Shown: positions 1 to 7,455, numbered from the stretch's first letter. The stretch is DNA of 10,676 nucleotides from Lachnospira sp. UBA2821 (GCA_002351535.1 DEGR01000024.1:1-10676), one strand, 5' to 3'. Numbers and translations are program-made. Notes: a model not told the origin generated them from the sequence alone.

Positions 1-21
1 GTCTTGAAGAAAAGTTAAGGT

Positions 22-1368
22 TTATTCCACAAGCCACTGTTCTTTAAGCCATTCATTTCTCTTTTGTATCCATTGTCTCAAAAATTCAACATTTTCTTCA
101 TATGAGGGAAGAGGTGTTTTTTCACCACCACTATTAGCATCCGCAACATTCCATATAGTATAATTCCGTGCAAATGCATCCTTATATACACTGCAATAAG
201 CATCAATTCTATTTGGTCCAAGTTCATTATCTGTTGTCATATTCTCAAATACCGGCTGTAAAGCAGCAAACCTTGCTTTGACATCTCTCTGGAATTCGGG
301 TATCTGATTTATATAAAAATACCAGAATTTATTGCAATAGAACTCTGTTGTACTATCTTTTGTAGTATCCGAATTAACGTAATATGGATAAATCTCAGAA
401 GCATTTCCCATTGACAAATCGTAATCCCATACCGGTCCGGCATACATTTTATTATCCTTTATATAAAAATAGGTTGAACTGGTTGCAAAATCAACATCTT
501 TTAGTAATTCTCCAATTACATAATAGTCTACAAAAGAATCCCAGTCTATATACTTCGTAACCTCTTTATATCCGCCTGATATTGATTTTTCAAACTTCTC
601 CAAAAAATCATTTAAATATGTCAAATCCGCCATATTTCCTTCTTCAACTTCAAATCTTAATTTAAGAACTGGTGTCATAATTATATTCTCATTGTCATCG
701 AGTCTCGTCTCAAGTTCAATAAGATAATCTTTTTTCTTAACATCTATATCTACTTTATCTTTACCTGTGTTGACAGGATTAGTCATATAATAAACACCTT
801 TATATTCTCCATTACAATACAGTTCAACAAATGTCGAAGCCGGAGTATACTGCAATCTTGTCTTTCTTGCAAGCTCAAGTGCAAGTGCATTACGAAGCAT
901 AGTAGGGTCAAATGCATTTGCAAGAAGACACCATTTTTTTGACTTTCCCATTCCGAGAATATTCTGTTTATCTGAGAATTTTATGTTATATGGCTTTTTA
1001 TGTGCATTTGCTGTTGAATTGCCACGAATTTTAATCTTCGCACTATTTTTCTCATTATTTTCATACTGACCTGATTCATCGATAATTTTAACAGAAGCAT
1101 CACAATACTGTTCCTTCGACGGTTCATCAGAACAATCAATATATACTTTAGGCAATATCCTCTTTGTCATATCATATGCACCAAATGATTTATTAACATC
1201 TTCAACTTTACTTTCAGTATTTATTTTATCATTGACTTCACTCTCGTTCTCCGTCTGAACTGCCTTTACTTTCTTAACTGTCTTTACCTTCTTATCATTA
1301 CCACATGCAGATATACATATTGCTATAGCCATAGCAATAATCACTCCTACTGCAAATTTCTTTTTCAT
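22..1368 (-). CDS. CotH-kinase-family lipoprotein
   Basis: Encodes a 448-residue exported lipoprotein of the CotH protein-kinase-like family; CotH in Bacillus phosphorylates spore coat proteins. A short basic N-terminus and hydrophobic segment end in the lipobox I-S-A-C with Cys22, so the protein should be lipid-anchored outside the membrane. A Lys/Glu-rich linker runs to about residue 65. Family motifs follow: RGNST (115-119) with a KKPY patch, NAFDPTMLRN (151-160), ELYCNGEYKGVYY (about 183-195) and the metal-binding GPVWDYDLSMGN (311-322). I chose ATG 1368 because a GAGGAG ribosome site lies 7 bases upstream; a TTG two codons earlier would be only one base from it. It is the last gene of a four-gene operon, 28 bases after the nuclease gene. 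The family assignment is firm; the substrate is unknown, and a sporulation role should not be assumed. Only 21 bases follow the stop, so no terminator is visible. Confidence 0.9.
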   Translation of the reverse strand: MKKKFAVGVIIAMAIAICISACGNDKKVKTVKKVKAVQTENESEVNDKINTESKVEDVNKSFGAYDMTKRILPKVYIDCSDEPSKEQYCDASVKIIDESGQYENNEKNSAKIKIRGNSTANAHKKPYNIKFSDKQNILGMGKSKKWCLLANAFDPTMLRNALALELARKTRLQYTPASTFVELYCNGEYKGVYYMTNPVNTGKDKVDIDVKKKDYLIELETRLDDNENIIMTPVLKLRFEVEEGNMADLTYLNDFLEKFEKSISGGYKEVTKYIDWDSFVDYYVIGELLKDVDFATSSTYFYIKDNKMYAGPVWDYDLSMGNASEIYPYYVNSDTTKDSTTEFYCNKFWYFYINQIPEFQRDVKARFAALQPVFENMTTDNELGPNRIDAYCSVYKDAFARNYTIWNVADANSGGEKTPLPSYEENVEFLRQWIQKRNEWLKEQWLVE

Positions 1369-1375
1369 ATTCAAA

Positions 1376-1381
1376 CTCCTC
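1376..1381 (-). promoter_or_regulatory. Ribosome binding site fixing the CotH-like start
   Basis: The minus strand reads GAGGAG, then seven bases, then ATG at 1368. This spacing favours ATG 1368 over the in-frame TTG at 1374. Confidence 0.75.
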
Positions 1382-1396
1382 TCATTATTAACTATA

Positions 1397-2533
1397 TTAC
1401 CAACATTTACTACATTTTTCCAATCCCATGTTTATTGCATCTCCCTCACTCATTCTGGTTGCTTTGTCGGGATTCATATTTCCACAATCATTTCTGCTAT
1501 GGTATTTACTTCCTGTAGCAGAAACCCATACCTGTACTGTATCAGACTGTGACTTAGGTTGTACTGAACCATCGGTCTGCTGTGGAATACCATCGTCCTG
1601 TGGCTGCAATTGTGTAGCTGCTGCATTATCCTGTTGCACTGTTACATCAGGCTGTGGCACTGTTATGTCAGGCTGTGGTGCTGTTACGTCAGGCTTCGTA
1701 ACTGTCTCATCAATAATCTCTGCACTGTCACCATTTGCATAATTTATTGTCACATGCGGCTGCGCATTATAACAAAATACATTAAAAAGTATTCCTTCAC
1801 CACTATCTTCTACAGACTTTGCCTCCATCTGAACACCATTTGCAAGAAGATTATCTCCTTCAAACACCGGTGTTACCCTGTACATAACATGATTATTTGT
1901 CTCACTTATGTAATCTTCCACCATATTTTCAAATGGCAGCATTCCCTCCACATTCATATAACGCGTTCCCGTTATAAGATTTTTATTATTGGCATTTTCT
2001 CCTGTAAGCTGATAGCCGATAAGGTGACACCTGTTATAAAGATACTTTCCTTCAACTATGTCATACTTTACAGTATGCCATCCGGTAGGTTTGACTGAGC
2101 CTATTTTTCCACGCTCTTCAGTTGGCATAATATCTTTTCCAATACATGCATATGCTGTTGTACACCTTCCTAATCTGTCAAGTTCACCATAATATTCATA
2201 TGAAACATTTGACAAATCTGTATCCGAAAACTGCGGAATATTATTATTAATCACGACATATGGTGTTCCTGAATATTCAGGAATCTGCGTTATTGCTATA
2301 GCATTTTGTCCGCTTAACACATTTGTATTATCCGTCAGCCGTGTTGTATCCTCCGTTGATGTGTTAACTGTTTTTTCTGATTCTGAATTAGATACATCCG
2401 TCATTTCATCAGAATACATGTCTTTTGAAGTATATTTATATGTACTGTCATCGATACCACATCCTGTAGGTATAGATAATACAATGACAAGTAATAACAT
2501 TCCTGCTATTAACGATTTCTTTATTTTATTCAT
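1397..2533 (-). CDS. Secreted DNA/RNA non-specific endonuclease (NUC family) lipoprotein
   Basis: A 378-residue exported nuclease. The N-terminus has a basic start, a hydrophobic core and PTGC at 22-25, a plausible but imperfect lipobox. A Ser/Thr/Asp-rich linker follows. The NUC domain spans about 85-270: NRCHLIGYQLTGEN at 167-180 corresponds to the DRGH-type active site with His170 as likely general base, and NKNLITGTRYMN at 183-194 carries the Asn expected to hold the catalytic Mg2+. This is the lineage of streptococcal surface and secreted DNases. Residues 281-299 are a Pro/Asp/Val/Thr heptad-like repeat. The last about 44 residues (VWVSATGSKYH...CSKCW) hold His345, Cys350, Cys374 and Cys377, a small Cys/His module seen at the ends of other Gram-positive exported proteins. 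ATG 2533 overlaps the upstream stop by 8 bases, and its GGAGG lies inside the upstream gene. It probably degrades extracellular nucleic acid; I have not seen a partner inhibitor gene. Confidence 0.9.
   Translation of the reverse strand: MNKIKKSLIAGMLLLVIVLSIPTGCGIDDSTYKYTSKDMYSDEMTDVSNSESEKTVNTSTEDTTRLTDNTNVLSGQNAIAITQIPEYSGTPYVVINNNIPQFSDTDLSNVSYEYYGELDRLGRCTTAYACIGKDIMPTEERGKIGSVKPTGWHTVKYDIVEGKYLYNRCHLIGYQLTGENANNKNLITGTRYMNVEGMLPFENMVEDYISETNNHVMYRVTPVFEGDNLLANGVQMEAKSVEDSGEGILFNVFCYNAQPHVTINYANGDSAEIIDETVTKPDVTAPQPDITVPQPDVTVQQDNAAATQLQPQDDGIPQQTDGSVQPKSQSDTVQVWVSATGSKYHSRNDCGNMNPDKATRMSEGDAINMGLEKCSKCW
1638..1694 (-). repeat. 21-bp in-frame tandem repeat in the nuclease linker
   Basis: Two full 21-base units (1638-1658 and 1659-1679) and a partial third (1680-1694) differ by only a few bases. 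They encode the seven-residue unit PDVTxPQ, a flexible extracellular spacer between the nuclease domain and the C-terminal Cys/His module. Such repeats readily vary in number between strains. Confidence 0.8.
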
Positions 2534-2945
2534 ACCGAATCCATTCCTCCATTGTTATGTTTTTATGAGAGTTTCCTTCAAACTCAATTGCAGAATCTAA
2601 TATCCAGTTATTGTCATCTAAAGAAATATCAAAAAACATATCTGCCGGATACAGCCTGTTCCATCTGAATATAAACATTTTGTTTATTAGTTGTTCATAA
2701 CCTTTTATCGGCAGATTTTCAACAAAACAAAAATCTTCATCACATGCCTTATCAAGCATTTCATCGTCAACAACTATATTATAATCAGACACATTTTCAA
2801 ACTGCTTAGCACTATAATTATTCATATATAATCTATGTCCTTTACTTATCTCAAGAAGCTTTTTTCTAAGTAAGGCATCCTTACTCTGTCTGCGTCTGTT
2901 AAATGTCATCCCCATTTTATCATCTACAGCTACACATAATATCAT
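2526..2945 (-). CDS. Conserved small protein of unknown function (139 aa)
   Basis: A 139-residue soluble protein without signal peptide or membrane segment. The N-terminus reads MILCVAVDDKMGMTFNRRRQ, with a basic patch NRRRQSKDALLRKK, then an acidic middle and the motif FRWNRLYPADMFFD (about 91-104). I recall similar proteins in Lachnospiraceae genomes sometimes labelled 'ribonuclease Z'. That label is not supported here: there is no HxHxDH metal site and the length is less than half of a true RNase Z. The start ATG 2945 overlaps the upstream stop as TAATG, and the end overlaps the nuclease start by 8 bases, so the three genes should be translationally coupled. The position directly before two exported lipoproteins suggests a role tied to them, but nothing in the sequence states it. 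Confidence 0.8.
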   Translation of the reverse strand: MILCVAVDDKMGMTFNRRRQSKDALLRKKLLEISKGHRLYMNNYSAKQFENVSDYNIVVDDEMLDKACDEDFCFVENLPIKGYEQLINKMFIFRWNRLYPADMFFDISLDDNNWILDSAIEFEGNSHKNITMEEWIRYE

Positions 2946-3550
2946 TATAATTCACTTCCCTGTAAAATTTCTGAATCTGCTGTCCCCGAATCCGAAATTC
3001 CAATCTCAGAAGCCCCCGGCAAATCCCCACATGCTTCTGTATTATCAGCCACTCCTTCCGGGTCATATTCTTTTTCGCTCTCTTCATCCCAAAGTGACTC
3101 ATACTCCTTTTGTTTTTTCTTAAGTGCTGCCATTGTCATCTGTGCCTGTTTTGCCCTTGCATACATCTCACTGTTATACTCCATAACTTTCTTCTCATCA
3201 GTAAACGGAACTTTATCCCCGGCACACATTCTCGCAACTGTTGTCATAATCTTCGACAAAGTAGCTGCTATTCCATTCTCAGGATCTGCCTGTGCTTTTG
3301 CAACTTCAGCATTCCATGCAGCAGCATGCTGTTCAATAAGTCCATCCAGAACCTTCTGATTATTATTAAATGCTTCACTGCTTTTTTCTACAGATAATTG
3401 CAGTGTAGCCGCCTCGTCCGAAAACATGCTGTCACCGGTTGCTTCATATTTTTTCTTAGCCTCATCCCTTTTGGCAACAAGACTCTTTGTCTGTTCTTCT
3501 AATGTCTGCCTGTATCCTCTATACTTTGTAATAGCATCTGAAAGTTTCAT
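2945..3550 (-). CDS. Hypothetical charged helical protein, first gene of the surface operon
   Basis: I do not recognise a named family. The 201-residue product starts MKLSDAITKYRGYRQTLEEQ and is rich in Lys, Glu, Ala and Gln, with long stretches likely to form helices or coiled coil (about 1-80 and 120-150). It ends in an acidic, Gly/Ser-rich tail that is probably disordered. No signal peptide or membrane segment is seen, so it should be cytosolic. An in-frame GTG at 3589 would add 13 residues, but it lies about at the predicted transcription start of the promoter at 3595-3603. ATG 3550, with AAGGG ten bases upstream, is the better start. The stop TAA shares a base with the next gene's ATG. 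It may be a scaffold or regulator for the operon; this is a guess. Confidence 0.75.
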   Translation of the reverse strand: MKLSDAITKYRGYRQTLEEQTKSLVAKRDEAKKKYEATGDSMFSDEAATLQLSVEKSSEAFNNNQKVLDGLIEQHAAAWNAEVAKAQADPENGIAATLSKIMTTVARMCAGDKVPFTDEKKVMEYNSEMYARAKQAQMTMAALKKKQKEYESLWDEESEKEYDPEGVADNTEACGDLPGASEIGISDSGTADSEILQGSEL

Positions 3551-3594
3551 ACTAATCCATCCCTTCATAATGTCTGCAATACCCTGCACTCTCT

Positions 3595-3603
3595 ATAATA
3601 TCA
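3595..3603 (-). promoter_or_regulatory. Promoter of the four-gene operon (extended -10)
   Basis: The minus strand reads TGA-TATTAT, an extended -10 (TGnTATAAT type) with one mismatch. No good -35 is seen 16-18 bases further up. It would start transcription near 3588, about 38 bases before ATG 3550. Confidence 0.5.
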
Positions 3604-3657
3604 CTTTTGAAAATGTTTTTCTTAATAAATCATATGATAAAATCCATATAAATGCAA

Positions 3658-3686
3658 CAGGAGCATATCAAACTGATATGCTCCTG
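3658..3686 (-). terminator. 13-bp perfect hairpin after the DXS-like gene
   Basis: CAGGAGCATATCA (3658-3670) and its exact reverse complement (3674-3686) enclose a 3-base loop. It lies 33 bases beyond the stop of the DXS-like gene and before the next promoter. The bases after it on the minus strand are T-rich but not a clean U-tract, so it is a plausible rather than textbook intrinsic terminator. Confidence 0.6.
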
Positions 3687-3718
3687 CTATATTCGCAACT
3701 TTATTATCTTTTATTATA

Positions 3719-5470
3719 TCATAACGCAAGTGTGTCATTTACAATTAGTTCAGGGGTCAGATGATTCTGTTCAAGAATATCATCTACTGAATATCTGTCA
3801 ATAAACTCTTTTTTAAGTCCATAATTATATACCTTCACATCTGATGAACTATAATATCTCGCAATTTTCTCACCAAATCCACCATCTAATATGCCATCTT
3901 CAAGCGTTATTACTTTCGAATGATTCTTTTTAAGTTCTTCAAGCATTTCTTCATCTGCTCCTGTAATAAAACGTGGGTTGATAAGTGTTGGTGTTATGCC
4001 TGTCTTTTCAGATATAAGTGAAGAAACACTTTCACCAAGCTGATAAAAATCTCCAAGTGCTATAATAGCGATATTTTCACCTTTTTGTGTAATCTGATAT
4101 TTGTTTATGTCACTGTAATCAGTATCAACCTTAGCATCCGTATGAATTACGCCATTGCACGGAATTCTTATGGCAACCGGATATTTATTCTGCTCAATAC
4201 TCCAATCAAGCATTGCAAAATATTCCTCACTATTGGTTGGTGCAAGATATACAAGATTAGGAATATTTGACATCATTGGAATATCATATATACCAAGATG
4301 GGTAACATCATTCATTCCATATACTGATGCCGTATTCACAAGCAATGTTGCTGCATTACTGTTTACACAGAGGTCCTGTGAAATCTGGTCATATGTTCTC
4401 TGGAAGAAACTTGAATGTGTTGCAAATACCGGTTTACCTCCGTTTTTAGCAATACCTGAAACCATAGCAACTGCGTGTTCTTCGGCAATACCAACATCTA
4501 CAAACTGCTTTCCGGCTTCTTTACGCTTGTCCTCTGTAAATCCTATACATGTAGGAACTGCTGCTACAACAGCTACAACCTTTTTATCTGCCTTCATCTT
4601 ATTAAGAAGGTATTCGCAGGTCATACTTCCATATTCCTCTCCATCAAAAGTAACTTTACTCTTTCCAGTCTCAACATCAAACGGCATACACCAATGCCAG
4701 TTCTCCTTATTAAGCTCAGCAGGTTTATAACCTTTTCCTTTCTTTGTATTCAGATGAACAACTATCGGATGATTAATATCTTTAATGCTTTCGAAAGCTT
4801 TAATAAGTGTCTCTATATCATTTCCATCTGACACATACATATAATCAAGTCCCATTGCTTTGAAAATATTGCATGCACATTTTCCATCTGAATCACGCAA
4901 TTCTTTCAAATTCTTATACAGACCACCATGATTTTCAGCAATTGACATATCATTGTCATTTACTACAATAATGAAATTACTATCCAGTTCTGAAGCAAAA
5001 TCAATTCCTTCAAGTGCCTCTCCTCCACTTAGTGAACCATCTCCTATCACCGCAATTATATTTTCTTTATCACCTTTTAAATCTCTTCCCTTTGCAAGAC
5101 CACATGCAAGGCTTACAGATGTTGATGTATGTCCTACATTAAAGAAGTCATGTTCACTTTCTTCAGGATTCGTATATCCTGACACATCTTCGAAATGTTC
5201 ATCATATATATATGCGTCCTTACGCCCTGTAAGCATCTTGTGTACATAACTTTGGTGTGATACATCAAATACGAACTTATCAACCGGTGAGTTAAATACA
5301 TAATGTAATGCTATCGTCGCCTCAACGAATCCAAAATTTGGTCCAAAATGGCCTCCTTTTTTAGATAATCGGTTCATCAGTCCGGCTCTTATCTCCGATG
5401 CCATAATCTGCAACTGCTCTTTGCTTAAACTTTTAATATCTGCCGGTGAATTAACTTTTTCAATATACAT
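3719..5470 (-). CDS. dxs: 1-deoxy-D-xylulose-5-phosphate synthase-like protein (divergent)
   Basis: A 583-residue thiamine-diphosphate enzyme of the DXS/transketolase fold; DXS joins pyruvate and glyceraldehyde-3-phosphate in the first step of the MEP isoprenoid route. Seen: the GGHF His41, DVSHQSYVHKMLTGR (69-83), SEHDFFNVGHTSTS (105-118), the cofactor motif GDGSLSGG (143-150) with ND at 171-172, and the pyrimidine-activating Glu330 in DVGIAEEHAV. It is some 35-40 residues shorter than typical DXS. Several usual substrate residues are changed: the family's DRAG reads NTAS (379-382), the GxDGxTH region reads GMNDVTH, the YSTFLQR Tyr is His352, and RYPRG reads RIPCN. The Arg in FFQR (358) and His391 remain. 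It may therefore be a DXS paralog with altered activity or substrate. ATG 5470 has GGAG ten bases upstream. The gene is alone between its own promoter and a hairpin, with no isoprenoid genes beside it. Confidence 0.82.
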   Translation of the reverse strand: MYIEKVNSPADIKSLSKEQLQIMASEIRAGLMNRLSKKGGHFGPNFGFVEATIALHYVFNSPVDKFVFDVSHQSYVHKMLTGRKDAYIYDEHFEDVSGYTNPEESEHDFFNVGHTSTSVSLACGLAKGRDLKGDKENIIAVIGDGSLSGGEALEGIDFASELDSNFIIVVNDNDMSIAENHGGLYKNLKELRDSDGKCACNIFKAMGLDYMYVSDGNDIETLIKAFESIKDINHPIVVHLNTKKGKGYKPAELNKENWHWCMPFDVETGKSKVTFDGEEYGSMTCEYLLNKMKADKKVVAVVAAVPTCIGFTEDKRKEAGKQFVDVGIAEEHAVAMVSGIAKNGGKPVFATHSSFFQRTYDQISQDLCVNSNAATLLVNTASVYGMNDVTHLGIYDIPMMSNIPNLVYLAPTNSEEYFAMLDWSIEQNKYPVAIRIPCNGVIHTDAKVDTDYSDINKYQITQKGENIAIIALGDFYQLGESVSSLISEKTGITPTLINPRFITGADEEMLEELKKNHSKVITLEDGILDGGFGEKIARYYSSSDVKVYNYGLKKEFIDRYSVDDILEQNHLTPELIVNDTLAL

Positions 5471-5502
5471 AACTATCTCTCTCCATATCTTTTTTATATT
5501 CT

Positions 5503-5520
5503 AATCAGCTCCGGCTGATT
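5503..5520 (-). other. Stem-loop in the 5' leader of the DXS-like gene
   Basis: AATCAGC (5503-5509) and GCTGATT (5514-5520) form a perfect 7-bp stem with a 4-base loop, placed just after the predicted transcription start near 5526. No U-tract follows on the minus strand, so it is not a terminator for that strand. It may protect the 5' end of the mRNA; I match it to no riboswitch class. Confidence 0.4.
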
Positions 5521-5532
5521 GGTAATAAAAGT

Positions 5533-5563
5533 ATTATATCACTTGGAGTTTACTCAAAGTCAA
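5533..5563 (-). promoter_or_regulatory. Promoter of the DXS-like gene
   Basis: The minus strand has TATAAT at 5533-5538 preceded by TGA, a perfect extended -10. TTGACT lies at 5558-5563, but the 19-base spacer is long, so the extended -10 probably carries most of the activity. The leader would be about 56 bases. Confidence 0.65.
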
Positions 5564-5591
5564 TAGTTAATTTATCATCTTTGTACTAATA

Positions 5592-6658
5592 CTAAACACC
5601 CATACTTATTCCAAGAGCCTTTACTTCTTCAATAATCTGTTCGTTATCAGGAACTGATTTTAATAATCCTGCTACCTTCTCAAGCGGTACTTTTACAATT
5701 TGTTATTAACATATGCAACCATATAACCGTAATCCTTCTTAAGAATACTTAACCCTGCCTCAGCTCCTAATCTTGTTGCAAGAACTCTGTCATATGCATC
5801 AGGTTCTCCACCTCTCTGAGTATGTCAGGGTACTGTTACCCTTACTTCCCTGCCTAAACTTTCAGCAATCTCATCTGCAAGCTTATAAGAAATTGATGGA
5901 TATTTAGATTTTTTTATTTTATTACGATATTCTTTCTTGCTTAGTTTTGCATCTTCTTTTGATATTGCTCCCTCAGCCACTGCCAGAATTGTAAATCTTT
6001 TGCCATTATTTTCTCTTTCTTTTATAGCTGAAATGACCGAATCTATATTATAAGGAATCTCAGGAATTAAGATTATATCAGCCCCACCTGCAATTCCTGA
6101 CCATAATGTAAGCCATCCCACTTTATGTCCCATAACTTCAACTATAAAAACCCTGCTGTGCGAAGACGCTGTTGTGTGTATACAGTCAATACATTCTGTT
6201 GCAATATCAACTGCACTCTGAAACCCAAACGTCATATCTGTTCCCCACAAATCATTATCAATCGTCTTTGGAAGTGTAATTATATTTAACCCCTCTTCTC
6301 TCAGAAGATTTGCTGTTTTATGAGTTCCATTCCCACCCAGAATAACAAGACAATCCAGTTTGAGATTGCGATAATTCTTTTTCATTTCTTTCACTTTATC
6401 AATACCATTTTCGATATTTTTTATCGTCTTAAATGGCGTTCTTGATGTTCCTAATATAGTTCCACCTGTATTTAGTATTCCCGAAAAATCTTTTTCGGAA
6501 AGTATACGGTATTTACCTGAAATCAAGCCCTGATAGCCATCTGTAAATCCATATATTTCCACATTTTTATCAGCATTATACAAGCATTTAGCCACACCAC
6601 GCATAGCAGCATTCAACGCCTGACAATCTCCGCCACTTGTAAGTATTCCTATTCTCAT
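5592..6658 (-). pseudogene. pfkA: 6-phosphofructokinase, broken by a nonsense codon and a frameshift
   Basis: The reading frame opens at ATG 6658 (GGAGG 9 bases upstream) and gives 277 residues. It carries TSGGDCQALNA (7-17), GGNGT (108-112), the catalytic PKTIDND (130-136), the MGHKVGWL substrate loop (176-183) and PEIP (199-202). The Gly in GGNGT suggests ATP use, while the Lys in PKTIDND is shared with PPi-type relatives. TGA at 5825-5827 then replaces the Gly codon of the family's GH-QRGG motif. Translation beyond it continues perfectly as HTQRGGEPDAYDRVLATRLG to a TAA at 5693-5695. Restoring one base near the T-run 5699-5701 gives NKIVKVPLEKVAGLL and a natural end at TAG 5592-5594. The 1067 bases plus one equal 356 codons, the expected full length. 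The truncated product would lack the His and Arg of HxQRGG that bind fructose-6-phosphate, so it should be inactive. Decay looks recent, or the lesions are sequencing errors. Confidence 0.88.
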
Positions 6659-6711
6659 TTCAATATTCCTCCATTATTCCTGTAATTTACCAGGTATGTA
6701 TGATAACACTG

Positions 6712-6747
6712 AAATGTAAAATATTAATTCATATAAATGTAAAATAT
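6712..6747. repeat. Pair of 13-bp direct repeats upstream of the PFK gene
   Basis: AAATGTAAAATAT occurs exactly at 6712-6724 and at 6735-6747, 23 bases apart start to start, about two helical turns. The pair lies 54-89 bases upstream of the PFK start, where a regulator could bind. In such AT-rich DNA chance cannot be excluded. Confidence 0.45.
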
Positions 6748-6793
6748 ACGAAAAATGTTTATCCTGCAACCGAGTGAATTTGCTTATTTATTT

Positions 6794-6821
6794 ATAATAT
6801 TGTTTTCCAACACTTACTCAA
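6794..6821 (-). promoter_or_regulatory. Possible promoter for the PFK pseudogene
   Basis: The minus strand reads TTGAGT (6816-6821), 16 bases, then TATTAT (6794-6799). This is the best -35/-10 pair in the gap before the PFK start, and would leave a leader of about 130 bases containing the direct repeats. The rest of the 6659-6837 gap is AT-rich, and I see no clear terminator for the oxidoreductase gene. Confidence 0.3.
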
Positions 6822-6837
6822 CTATATTATACTAAAT

Positions 6838-7416
6838 TTAACTATATGTTCCATTGATTGATTCAATTGCATTTTTTAACAATGTTTCTGCATCATTTCC
6901 CGATATATCTAAATTCTCAACATAAATCAATTCTGTATTCTGAATACCAAACATGTTAACTGCAAGATTCTTTATATGCTCATAACTATACTTTGGATTG
7001 TATGGTCCACCGGCAGTTGTAACATAATACAATTTTTTTGCACTGCATAACCCTTTTGGTGTTCCATCCATTTCATAATCCGTTACAATTCCCATAACAT
7101 ATATATTTTCCAAATATATTTTAAGAATAGCCGGGTAAGATTCATCCCAATATGGAGCTGCAATTACAATTGTCTCTGCATTTGAAAACTGCTTTGCATA
7201 TTCAAATATCTTATCTTCATAATTTTTCATTTCAATTAGTTTCGTCCGATATTCCAATCTTTCTCTGTTTAATGGTTCTAAATTCAATTCATCAAGATTT
7301 AGTTCTGTATATTCATCACCTATTTTTTTTAGTAATGCCTTTGCCAGTCTGTCTGTTCTGGAATTATCTCTGACACACGAATTAATATACAGTATCTTAT
7401 TACTCTCATTATTCAT
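6838..7416 (-). CDS. NAD(P)H-dependent FMN oxidoreductase (azoreductase-like)
   Basis: A 192-residue flavodoxin-fold enzyme of the AzoR/NQO1-like family, which uses NAD(P)H and bound FMN to reduce quinones, azo compounds or similar electrophiles in the cytosol. Seen: beta-strand KILYINSC followed by SRTDRLAKAL (19-28), the FMN-phosphate loop region; VIAAPYWDESYPAILKIYLENI (84-105), matching the family's APMYNFGIPAxLK segment; and TTAGGPY (133-139), the flavin-ring loop. Length is typical of the family. ATG 7416 has GAAGG about 9 bases upstream. It begins 39 bases after the helicase-nuclease stop with no terminator between, so the two genes are probably co-transcribed. A functional link is not evident: it could be a stress-protection enzyme or an unrelated passenger. 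Physiological substrate is unknown. Confidence 0.85.
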   Translation of the reverse strand: MNNESNKILYINSCVRDNSRTDRLAKALLKKIGDEYTELNLDELNLEPLNRERLEYRTKLIEMKNYEDKIFEYAKQFSNAETIVIAAPYWDESYPAILKIYLENIYVMGIVTDYEMDGTPKGLCSAKKLYYVTTAGGPYNPKYSYEHIKNLAVNMFGIQNTELIYVENLDISGNDAETLLKNAIESINGTYS

Positions 7417-7455
7417 AACACTAAACCTTCTTTCTTCTCCCCATCTTACATATGT

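Noticed and set aside
1638..1694. CRISPR-like repeat
   Set aside because: Units are 21 bases without spacers, in frame, and encode a Pro-rich linker.
2526..2945. Ribonuclease Z
   Set aside because: There is no HxHxDH motif and the protein is far too short for the metallo-beta-lactamase fold.
2945..3589. GTG 3589 as start of the operon's first gene
   Set aside because: It lies about at the predicted transcription start and lacks a ribosome site; ATG 3550 has one.
4155..4730. 191-codon open frame on the plus strand
   Set aside because: It lies wholly antisense to the DXS-like gene, shows no family motifs or ribosome site, and is a by-product of that gene's codon use. The other plus-strand open frames (for example 1428-1742 and 1610-2098) are rejected on the same grounds.
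5825..5827. TGA read as selenocysteine or programmed readthrough in PFK
   Set aside because: The family has Gly here, a second frame-breaking lesion follows, and I see no obvious selenocysteine hairpin after the codon. Simple gene decay explains both.
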